NCBI RefSeq assembly: GCF_014268495.2
Contig: NZ_CP077087.1
Coordinates: 5,873,501-5,937,500, forward strand
Source: Pseudomonas monsensis
Lineage (GTDB): Bacteria > Pseudomonadota > Gammaproteobacteria > Pseudomonadales > Pseudomonadaceae
Reading direction: 5' to 3'
Length of the DNA: 64,000 nucleotides
Shown here: positions 9,076 to 15,527 of the stretch, one piece after another
Position numbering within the stretch: position 1 is the first letter of the stretch
Layout: every line of letters starts with the position of its first letter
Notes under the pieces: generated by a model
Told to the model about the DNA's origin: nothing
What the model saw: the letters and a program-made list of their open reading frames with translations, nothing else
The model's database searches: none
Program-made: the position numbers and the translations under genes

Positions 9076-9834
9076 CTATCTCGACTGAATGATGCTCAAG
9101 CGCTCCCCCACCACCATCTCGGTAATCCAGTCCACCAGAATCGAGGTATACGCCTGCTGCGACACCGGTTCGCTCAATGCATGATCGGCGCCGTCGATAA
9201 TCCGGTGCGTCAGCGAATGAGTCTGCTGACACGCCGCGCGATAACTCATGATTGTTGCGTGGGGCACGTAGTCATCCGTTTGCGATTCCACCAGCAACAC
9301 ATCCCCGGTGAATTGCGAACAGGCATGCAGCGCACGGTTAGTGTCGGCACGGACTAACGTGCTTCGGTAATCACGCAAATCGGCCTTGTCCAGATCGCGC
9401 TTGGGCGTGTGCCATTGCTCATCGCGATACAGCGCCGGCACCCGCAGCGCCAGCCAGCGCACCGGACGCAACGAAGTGAGGATCGAGGCGAGGTAACCGC
9501 CATAACTGGTGCCGACCACCGCAATCGCCGAGGTGTCGAGCGCAGGGTGCGCGAGCAGGCGGTCGTAGGCTGCGAGCAGATCGCGCAAGTTGTCTTCGCG
9601 GGTGACCCGGGTCAGCGGAATGCCGGTGCCACCGGTGTGGCCGCGCAGATCGAAGGTCAGGCAGACGCAGCCAAGACCGGCGATGCCTTTCGCTCGCTCC
9701 AGGTCGCGCTCCTGGCTACCGCCCCAGCCGTGGACAAACAACACACCGGGTACCTTGGATTTGGGACTGAGAAACGTCCCGCTCATCTGTTCATCATCAA
9801 TGTCGATTTGAATGCTTTCGCTTCTAGCCGTCAT
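9076..9834 (-). CDS. Alpha/beta-hydrolase (serine hydrolase)
   Basis: A 252-residue cytoplasmic alpha/beta-hydrolase. The oxyanion region GVLFVHGWGGSQ is near residue 30, LTFDLRGHTGG follows, and the nucleophile elbow is VVGTSYGGYLAS (Ser about residue 108). Later VESQTDDYVP holds the probable acid and DGADHALSEP the catalytic His. No signal peptide. Its start codon lies inside the 3' end of the DUF3182 gene (TATGACGGCTAG), so the two genes are translationally coupled. The substrate is unknown; esterase, amidase or peptidase activity are all possible. Confidence 0.85.
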   Translation of the reverse strand: MTARSESIQIDIDDEQMSGTFLSPKSKVPGVLFVHGWGGSQERDLERAKGIAGLGCVCLTFDLRGHTGGTGIPLTRVTREDNLRDLLAAYDRLLAHPALDTSAIAVVGTSYGGYLASILTSLRPVRWLALRVPALYRDEQWHTPKRDLDKADLRDYRSTLVRADTNRALHACSQFTGDVLLVESQTDDYVPHATIMSYRAACQQTHSLTHRIIDGADHALSEPVSQQAYTSILVDWITEMVVGERLSIIQSR

Positions 9835-10933
9835 AGGGTTTGACCGTTACGTATTTGAGGAGAAACTCGCTGTTCTCGGCCGGCCCGCGATACACCTCGA
9901 TGGCGTCCGCCGGCAGTGGCTGATCAACGTAGGTTTCCACCGAAGACACGCGAATCGCGCGCATGCCCGGATCGTTGACGAAGCTTTGCAGCGCCGCCAC
10001 TTCGGCGCTGCTGGCACCGCCCATGCGCCAGGATTGTTCGAGCACACCACTGCGCGGTTTGCCATTGCTGTCCCGGCCCTGGGCAATGTCATAGTTGCGG
10101 CGCGAAGCGTAGAACCCCGGATAAGCCTCATCCGCCGCTCGGTCGAAAACCTGCGCCTGCTCGATGGCCAGCCGTACAGCGTCGGGCAGTTCCAGCGCCA
10201 GCAACTGCGGATAACCACCCTGCACCACCAGCAGATTCGAACCACCATAGACGTCTTCGCCATGGGCATCTTGAGTCAAGTATTGATCACCGCAGTAGCT
10301 CAGCACCTTGCCGCCGATGAATGACTGGCCGACGCTATGGGTGATCACTTCACTCAGGTCCTGCTCCAGCACCACACCATCGCGAAACAACTCTGCAGCT
10401 TCCGCTCGGGCAAGTACCTCGTCGAACGCGTCGAGGCTGTTGATAACTTCCTGGCCGCGACCGGCACAGGCGTGAATCGGCTTCAGGCGGATCGGCCCGT
10501 TGTGCAGCAAATGCTCGGCAGCCGGTCGCGCATCTTCCAGGGCAAACACGGTAAGGCCATCGAGCACCACGTCGCGCACACGCTTGGAGAACAAAGGCGC
10601 CCAGCCCTGGGGCGCGTGGGCCAGATGACTGCGCAGGCCGTGGCTGATGGCTTTGGTGCAGATGAAATCGTGTTCGACGAATCCGCCCCACAAGTCATTC
10701 GCACCTTTGATGCCCAATTGCTGCGCCTGTTTGGCGCCAACAATGGTTTGCGTCGGCAGCCAGTACAGGTCGCGACCACGGTGTTTTTCCGGGTCGTAGC
10801 TACCACCGAATTTGAGCCCGATGATGTGTGCCAGCCAGCGTGCCAGTGCCTTGTTGGTCTGCACTTCGTGCTGTGGCGCCCCGTTACGAACTGAATGGGC
10901 GACTACCAATTTTTTGCTCGGCGTTGGGGTCAT
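9824..10933 (-). CDS. DUF3182 family protein, ATP-grasp-like
   Basis: A 369-residue protein recognised as DUF3182. The start is ATG 10933, preceded by AAGGGGGA at correct spacing; the longer open frame has no ribosome binding site. The layout looks like an ATP-grasp ligase: RLKPIHACAGRGQEV (candidate nucleotide-binding Lys and loop, about residue 155), DGVVLEQDL (hinge Glu), YGGSNLLVV, and LEQSWRMGGAS near residue 315 (acid-rich metal region). No assay links the family to a reaction that I know of. The overlap with the downstream hydrolase suggests a ligase/hydrolase pair acting on the same amide or ester, which is inference. Confidence 0.75.
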   Translation of the reverse strand: MTPTPSKKLVVAHSVRNGAPQHEVQTNKALARWLAHIIGLKFGGSYDPEKHRGRDLYWLPTQTIVGAKQAQQLGIKGANDLWGGFVEHDFICTKAISHGLRSHLAHAPQGWAPLFSKRVRDVVLDGLTVFALEDARPAAEHLLHNGPIRLKPIHACAGRGQEVINSLDAFDEVLARAEAAELFRDGVVLEQDLSEVITHSVGQSFIGGKVLSYCGDQYLTQDAHGEDVYGGSNLLVVQGGYPQLLALELPDAVRLAIEQAQVFDRAADEAYPGFYASRRNYDIAQGRDSNGKPRSGVLEQSWRMGGASSAEVAALQSFVNDPGMRAIRVSSVETYVDQPLPADAIEVYRGPAENSEFLLKYVTVKPYDG

Positions 10934-11110
10934 GCGTCCCCCTTCAGCGACTCGATGAATGTAGTCGTTGGAAGTGCAGAGATCAGGCCAATCGCCGCGC
11001 AACAAGAATGCACAATGAATCAAGCGCTTGCGCCAACATTGATGGCACCGGGCCTGTTTCAATCTGCACGAACATCCGGTAATCCCCGGCAATTTGCATG
11101 ATCGCGCGAC

Positions 11111-11851
11111 CTACCTTTGCTCTCGAACGTCCCTCCATATAGCGTCAAACATGACGCATCGCTTGTTGATCGCCTGACGCCCGATTTGCATCGCAATCAC
11201 CTTTGCTTCAGGTGCGTGTCGAGTCAATCGCCCCAGAATCTTCAGCATGGTGACCGCGTGCCCTTCATCTTCTTCGATGTGTATGCGGAAAAACTCCAGA
11301 CCTTCCTCACTGATATTCAGCCTCTCCAGCGCCGCCAGAATCGGTTTGTAGAGCAATGGCACGATGGCTTCAGCCCCCAGGCATAGCGCCGCGAGCCCCT
11401 CAACCGGATTTTCACTGCGGCACAATTTCATGATCGAATGGGTAAATTCAATGGTCTGGGGCAAAGGCGGCTGCGCCGTGGCGTGGGTGCCCACAATCTT
11501 GAGAGATCGTTGGAACAAATCGGCATGGGTGACTTTATCGTCACCGTCAATACCCATTTCCTCCTGCAGGTTTTCCATTAAAAGCTTGATGTCGTCGAGT
11601 GACTCAAGGCGATTGATAACCGCACAAAGAAAGCGAGTGAAGTTTCGAGAGTAGTAATGATGCTGCACCAGAAAATAGCGCATGCCACTCAAAGAAACAT
11701 GGCCCCTCCCCATTGCCACCAACAGTTCATGATGAACCAGTCTATTTAACGCGCCAGCGTCCAGCCACGTATCCCATATGGAACCACCGGTGACCGCTTG
11801 AATGGCATGCACTACATCATCGCCGTATAACTTGTTATCTTTTTGCACCAT
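11111..11851 (-). CDS. Heme-oxygenase-like diiron oxidase (HDO/CADD-like; 'iron-containing redox enzyme')
   Basis: A 246-residue all-helical protein of the heme-oxygenase-like diiron oxidase superfamily (CADD, UndA, SznF, BesC relatives). The last metal motif is HIEEDEGH (His191, Asp195, His198), exactly H-x3-D-x2-H. Glu161 in LGAEAIVP lies 30 residues before it, and NLQEEMG with THADLF offers Glu98 and His109; the spacing fits CADD (E81, H88, E142, H174, D178, H181 as I recall them) apart from a small insertion. The full set of six ligands therefore seems present. I chose ATG 11851 because AAGGA lies just upstream; a longer GTG start has none. It is the last gene of the peptide-modification cluster, 94 bp after the exporter. 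Peptide oxidation, hydroxylation or fragmentation is inferred. Confidence 0.8.
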   Translation of the reverse strand: MVQKDNKLYGDDVVHAIQAVTGGSIWDTWLDAGALNRLVHHELLVAMGRGHVSLSGMRYFLVQHHYYSRNFTRFLCAVINRLESLDDIKLLMENLQEEMGIDGDDKVTHADLFQRSLKIVGTHATAQPPLPQTIEFTHSIMKLCRSENPVEGLAALCLGAEAIVPLLYKPILAALERLNISEEGLEFFRIHIEEDEGHAVTMLKILGRLTRHAPEAKVIAMQIGRQAINKRCVMFDAIWRDVREQR

Positions 11852-11945
11852 AAAATTCCTTTTAACTCTCGCCCGGCCATCCAATGACCAAACCACTCAG
11901 TGACAAATTAACCAAAGCACTTAAGTCCTGACGGCAGTGTTTTAA

Positions 11946-13139
11946 TCACTGCGCATCACTGCAAACAACTTGTCGCTCATACCTGGCGAGAAAATAAGCA
12001 CACAGAGAGGCAAAAATAATACACAGACCACCTGACGCAAGAATAAGAGCGCTGCTGGAAAATTGGAGCAACAGCCATCCACTGAGCAAGCTCGCGGGCG
12101 GAATAGCCAGATAGGCAATGAGCCTGGTGACCCCGACAGTCCGACCCAGAATGGCTTGCGGAACCACTTGTTGGCGATAGGTGAAAAAAGCGATGACCAC
12201 CACGGATTGGCAGCAGGTGGAAAGCGCCCAAAGCGCCGCGAGTGTCCAGGGCTCGCTCGCCAGCGCTGCGGCCAACGTGAAGATCCCTGCCAGCAGGCAA
12301 CTGCCCCGGATGAGCACGCCAGCCGGATAGCGCTTCACAAAAACTGCACCTGTCGCTGATCCGGCAACGGCACCTGCGCCAATGAGTCCGTAGTAGTAGC
12401 CGACATCGCTCAACGGCACAGCCAGGAGCGTGGTGAAAACATAGATGAGGCTGGCACCGATCAGGGCAAAACCGAAGTTGCAGAAGAAGAACAGCACAAC
12501 CAATGAACACAGTTCTCGATGCCGAAGGACATAGAGCAGCCCGGCTTTGATTTCGGTGAAGACCCGGGTGGTGGCGGGCTGAGGTTTGCCCTGCTCTTTT
12601 AGCCAGTAGCAAAGCGGCAGAGAGAGCGCAAAGCCGACAATACTGACAACGAGAATCCGCTCCTTGGTGCTGAAAGCCAGTACCGCTGCCACGCTGATCG
12701 GCGCAACGATGCGAATGATGTTGTCACTGGCGTTGACGATCGCATTGAACCGATGAAGTTTTCGCCCCTCGACCAGCGCAGGAGCGATGCTCTGAAATAC
12801 CGGGTGATGGGTTGCGCCAACGCTTGCCAGCATGAAGCTCAGCAGTAACAGGGTGATGCTCAAGGCGTCCCCGGACAAGGTGCTCACGGCGACGTACATC
12901 AGGCTGCCGATGGCAATGTTGATAAGATCGCCACCGATCAGAAATCGCCGTTTGCTGTAGCGATCACTCCACACCCCGGCAAAGGGGGTGACCAGTATGT
13001 AAGGCGCCATCGCCGCGAAAAAAGCCAGCGATGTCCAGACAGGGGAGCCTGTCTGCTCATAGACGTAAAGCGGGATGAGAAATGCAATGGCCCATGAGCA
13101 AACGGACGTGATGACATAGGACGCCAGCAGCTTGAACAT
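11946..13139 (-). CDS. MFS exporter of the peptide-modification cluster
   Basis: A 397-residue major facilitator with about 12 membrane helices, of the EntS/MFS_3 type used for export of small natural products. The conserved loop after helix 2 is GVWSDRYSKRRFLIGG. Loop VKRYPAGVLIRG and helix GLIGAGAVAGSATGAVF mark the second half. Its ATG follows the E1 gene's TAG with no base between (tagatg), which implies translational coupling. MFS exporters play the self-immunity role in the microcin C and pantocin A clusters; by analogy this one would export the modified peptide product. Transport of that product is an inference from position. Confidence 0.85.
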   Translation of the reverse strand: MFKLLASYVITSVCSWAIAFLIPLYVYEQTGSPVWTSLAFFAAMAPYILVTPFAGVWSDRYSKRRFLIGGDLINIAIGSLMYVAVSTLSGDALSITLLLLSFMLASVGATHHPVFQSIAPALVEGRKLHRFNAIVNASDNIIRIVAPISVAAVLAFSTKERILVVSIVGFALSLPLCYWLKEQGKPQPATTRVFTEIKAGLLYVLRHRELCSLVVLFFFCNFGFALIGASLIYVFTTLLAVPLSDVGYYYGLIGAGAVAGSATGAVFVKRYPAGVLIRGSCLLAGIFTLAAALASEPWTLAALWALSTCCQSVVVIAFFTYRQQVVPQAILGRTVGVTRLIAYLAIPPASLLSGWLLLQFSSSALILASGGLCIIFASLCAYFLARYERQVVCSDAQ

Positions 13140-14273
13140 CTAGACGGTCTCCGTCTGCACGGATAGCTGCTGCGAATTGGCGAGATGCCCGCACACCGGG
13201 CAGTCCGGATTCTGCTGCCAGACTTCGGCAATGCCGACATCCAGATCGTCGAAGGTGAATTCCTTGAGCTTGTTGGTCAATTGTGGCGGCTGGCAGCCGG
13301 TGAGGATCTTGACGGTTTCGCTCACCATCATGCCCGCGGTCACGGCCACCAGGGTCACCAGTGCCGGGCCTGGGTGCCGGTAGGTTATGTCGTGTTGCTT
13401 GGCCATGGTCGAAATACTGTTAACCAGGCTGCTTTTGTTGCGTGCCGAAGTCAGCCAGCAAGCACCGCACCCCGAGCTGCCGGGTACCACCGAATAGAAA
13501 ACCGAGCGGCGCACATCGAGCCCACCGGATATGAAGGGTACGCCCTCCTGAACGCAGGCCTCGTTCAGCCAGTCGGCCATGTAGTTCGCGGGTTTGTCGG
13601 CAACGCAAATCACAATATCGTGGCCACTTACGACTCTGGCGACATCCTGAGCCGATTCGAGGCGCGTCTCGTGGGCGGTGATGTCGAGGTGACTGTTGAA
13701 CTCAAGCAACCGGCGCCGGGCGGTCTCGACCTTCGGCATCCCGATGTCGCTCTCCTTGTAAAGGATCTGTCGATTCAGGTTGCTCAACTCGATCTTGTCA
13801 AAATCAAGGATCGTCAGATGATGTACACCCAGCGCTACCAGATCGAACAGGATATGGGTGCCGAGCCCACCGCAACCCAGTACGCAGACCCTGGCCGCAC
13901 GCAGTTTCTCCTGAGAGGAAAACTTGTTCTCTCCCACCGCCGCCATCGACCCGAAAAAATCGATGTTTCGGGAAAATCTGTTGCGATCGTGGTCCGAAAG
14001 AGAAGTCGTCTCGAACGCATCAGGACTCTCAACCAGTCGGTATCTGATCAAATCCTGCGCCACGCTGCGCAGATCCTCCTGATCCACTGCGGGATAACGT
14101 TCGGCCACCTGGTTAATCAACATTTCGAATGGCGCACTGCCGTCCAGTGCAGTTGCGAATTCCCAGATAGCACCATGGGGGTCGGGGATCTTCGCGTATT
14201 GCCCGTTGAACCGCAGAACAACCTGGCCTTCAAGTTTGAACGGAATGATGGTCGGCTTCAGGCAAAGTTTCAT
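13140..14273 (-). CDS. E1/ThiF-like adenylating enzyme with N-terminal RRE-like domain (MccB/PaaA type)
   Basis: A 377-residue protein in two parts. Residues about 8-83 look like a PqqD-like RiPP recognition element (three strands, then helices; DPHGAIWEFATALDG and LRSVAQDLIRYRLVES). Residues 125-345 are an E1-type adenylation domain: VLGCGGLGTH (133-138 loop), LDFDKIELSNLNRQ (Asp157, Asn165, Arg168), Lys181, CVAD (Asp226). A structural zinc site is given by CGAC (269-272) and CPVC (358-361). This arrangement is that of MccB (microcin C) and PaaA (pantocin A), which activate a short peptide with ATP. It has no sulfur-carrier or rhodanese partner nearby, against a MoeB/ThiF role. ATG 14273 has GAGG seven bases upstream. 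Confidence 0.85.
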   Translation of the reverse strand: MKLCLKPTIIPFKLEGQVVLRFNGQYAKIPDPHGAIWEFATALDGSAPFEMLINQVAERYPAVDQEDLRSVAQDLIRYRLVESPDAFETTSLSDHDRNRFSRNIDFFGSMAAVGENKFSSQEKLRAARVCVLGCGGLGTHILFDLVALGVHHLTILDFDKIELSNLNRQILYKESDIGMPKVETARRRLLEFNSHLDITAHETRLESAQDVARVVSGHDIVICVADKPANYMADWLNEACVQEGVPFISGGLDVRRSVFYSVVPGSSGCGACWLTSARNKSSLVNSISTMAKQHDITYRHPGPALVTLVAVTAGMMVSETVKILTGCQPPQLTNKLKEFTFDDLDVGIAEVWQQNPDCPVCGHLANSQQLSVQTETV

Positions 14274-14311
14274 ATAGCAGCCTCAGATACGGTTAAAAAC
14301 AAGTTCATCAA

Positions 14312-14337
14312 GAACCAGGGCCATAAGGCCCCGGTTC
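14312..14337 (-). terminator. Strong hairpin between the 15-codon ORF and the E1 gene
   Basis: An 11-bp stem (GAACCGGGGCC / GGCCCTGGTTC on the minus strand, one G-T pair) with a 4-base loop. No immediate U-run follows; TTGTTTTT begins about 10 bases later. A partial terminator or RNA-stabilising hairpin here would keep the short upstream ORF more abundant than the enzyme, as is usual for precursor-peptide genes. Confidence 0.6.
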
Positions 14338-14349
14338 TCATTGGCTAGC

Positions 14350-14397
14350 TCAGCCGATCTGAGAATCGCCAGCGGAAGATGCTTTTTCGAAAGTCAT
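14350..14397 (-). CDS. Candidate 15-residue precursor peptide
   Basis: A minus-strand ORF of 15 codons, MTFEKASSAGDSQIG, ending in TGA. It is preceded by TTGAGGAA at 7-8 bases, a better ribosome binding site than most genes here, which is hard to explain for a chance ORF of this size. It is the first ORF upstream of the E1/RRE gene and is separated from it by a stable hairpin. Short precursors occur in related systems (MccA has 7 residues). The C-terminus is Gly; E1-type enzymes adenylate C-terminal carboxylates, Asn in MccA and Gly in ubiquitin-like proteins. It lacks the Glu-Glu-Asn core of pantocin A. That this peptide is the substrate is an inference. Confidence 0.6.
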   Translation of the reverse strand: MTFEKASSAGDSQIG

Positions 14398-14714
14398 AAT
14401 GATTTCCTCAAAAGTTAAAGGGCCAGTGGTCGAACCAACTTTCCACCGGAGTGAAGGTGTGCACATACAAAACCTAGAATAAGTTTCCGAGAGTTGCGAA
14501 CCCGCGTTATTTCTTAATGTTACTCAAATAAAATGCACACCATCACTCCTACTGCACGCAAGTTTTAGTTCTTACAGAAACCAGAAAAAACAATGTAGGA
14601 ATATTCACTAAAATTTAAACAACAAAAAACAATTACTAAAATCCCAAATAATTTTGACGAGCTGACACAACATTTCAGATACCACCAGGCGATGTGTTCC
14701 GCACGGCAAAAACA

Positions 14715-14758
14715 CTGACGTGCACGGTACGTCAGGACTTTTTCGATGCTTCGAAAAA
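14715..14758. other. Two consecutive hairpins in the intergenic region
   Basis: First CTGACGT / ACGTCAG (14715-14721 and 14729-14735), then TTTTTCGA / TCGAAAAA (14739-14746 and 14751-14758). On the plus strand the first hairpin is followed by GACTTTTT, so it could terminate a short plus-strand RNA or shield the yjf-type promoter from upstream transcription. No transcript is known. Confidence 0.4.
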
Positions 14759-14760
14759 AT

Positions 14761-14772
14761 CTCACGCGTGAG
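14761..14772. promoter_or_regulatory. Palindromic operator candidate, copy 1
   Basis: A perfect 12-bp palindrome CTCACGCGTGAG, immediately upstream of the candidate -35 box of the yjfI-type operon. An identical copy lies 46 bp downstream, centre to centre, and the flanks (t...cca) are mirrored at the second copy. Confidence 0.7.
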
Positions 14773-14775
14773 CCA

Positions 14776-14804
14776 TTGATGGCACTTTGAATTGGTTGTA
14801 GTGT
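14776..14804 (+). promoter_or_regulatory. Candidate promoter of the yjfI-type operon
   Basis: TTGATG (14776-14781), a 17-base spacer and TAGTGT (14799-14804). The match to sigma70 is moderate, but the placement exactly between two identical palindromes, 38 bases before the first ATG, makes it the best candidate. Confidence 0.45.
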
Positions 14805-14806
14805 GG

Positions 14807-14818
14807 CTCACGCGTGAG
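14807..14818. promoter_or_regulatory. Palindromic operator candidate, copy 2
   Basis: The second perfect CTCACGCGTGAG, covering the expected transcription start, two bases after the candidate -10 box. With flanks, 14760-14775 and 14804-14819 form a 16-bp inverted repeat. The arrangement suits repression by a dimer pair or looping. Confidence 0.7.
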
Positions 14819-14841
14819 ATGTTCATAACGGAGTCATCGCC

Positions 14842-15510
14842 ATGAAAAGCCGCTCCCCCACTGTTGCGTCAGAGAGCCCAAAGGGAGAGCGCTCGAAACC
14901 GTCCGCGAAAAAGCCGTCGAGCTTCTACATGAAGCAGATGCGTGCGGGCCTGGCTGCCGCCGGTTATGTGAAACACGAAACTTGGGTGCTTCCGGAAAAC
15001 CGAAGCTTGCTCAAGCAAATGGAGCAACAGCTACGCCAACCGATTCTGGCTGGCTCATTCATGTCGGAGAATTACATGAGCGCAGGCAACAACTGGAACA
15101 TTGATAGCCTCTTCAACGCCCTCAAGGCGCTGGATGAGGTGGCTTCGCACGAGATCACACTGTCTCTGATCCAGAGCTCCGAACCCAGCATCAAGCTGGA
15201 AATGAACGAATTCGGCGGTCTGCCGATTCACATCGCCCTGGCCGGTGCACAGATCATCGTCGACACCGTGCTGGTGGACAGCGATTCGATCACTGACGTG
15301 CGCGCCTTCAACGATGCCGTGCTGCGTAGCCGGGAAATGTTCCCGCTGTCGTCGATCGGTATCGAGTCGATGCCGAACGGGCAGACCGTTTACAACATGT
15401 TTGGCGCCCTCAGCGCCGACTCGAGCCTGACCAACGTCGTCACCGAGGTGAAAACCCTGGTCGACAACGTGCAGCGCGCGAGCGAAGCCTTCGAACACTT
15501 CTTCAAGTAA
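14842..15510 (+). CDS. DUF2170 family protein, YjfI-like
   Basis: A 222-residue protein of the DUF2170/YjfI family, first gene of an operon matching E. coli yjfI-J-K-L-M-C. The DUF2170 domain covers about residues 75-222 (EFGGLPIHIALAGAQIIVDT, FPLSSIGIESMPNGQ). Before it is a basic, low-complexity leader and a segment at residues 30-65 (QMRAGLAAAGYVKHETWVLP) that resembles the ribbon-helix-helix start of MazE-like antitoxins; this suggests DNA binding, perhaps at the palindromes upstream. That link is an inference. The ATG follows CGGAG at good spacing. The biochemical role is unknown. Confidence 0.8.
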   Translation: MKSRSPTVASESPKGERSKPSAKKPSSFYMKQMRAGLAAAGYVKHETWVLPENRSLLKQMEQQLRQPILAGSFMSENYMSAGNNWNIDSLFNALKALDEVASHEITLSLIQSSEPSIKLEMNEFGGLPIHIALAGAQIIVDTVLVDSDSITDVRAFNDAVLRSREMFPLSSIGIESMPNGQTVYNMFGALSADSSLTNVVTEVKTLVDNVQRASEAFEHFFK

Positions 15511-15527
15511 TCAACAGGGAATATCCA

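Larger units (their letters stand above)
14398..14841. other. AT-rich divergent intergenic region
   Basis: This 444-base gap lies between the minus-strand peptide cluster and the plus-strand yjf-type operon. Bases 14515-14690 are strikingly AT-rich compared with the rest of the window, as expected of foreign DNA or a silencer target. It also holds two hairpins (14715-14758), a palindrome pair and a candidate promoter. I see no convincing sigma70 promoter for the minus-strand cluster and no coding sequence; the 66-codon minus-strand frame at 14565-14765 has no ribosome binding site. Confidence 0.6.

Noticed and set aside
13185..14348. A 387-codon plus-strand frame opposite the E1 gene
   Set aside because: Low-complexity, no start signal, and the minus-strand frame holds clear E1 motifs.
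14565..14765. Minus-strand frames in the AT-rich intergenic region as possible precursor peptide
   Set aside because: They have no ribosome binding site, run through hairpins and show Cys/Phe-rich nonsense; the 15-codon ORF nearer the E1 gene is a better candidate.
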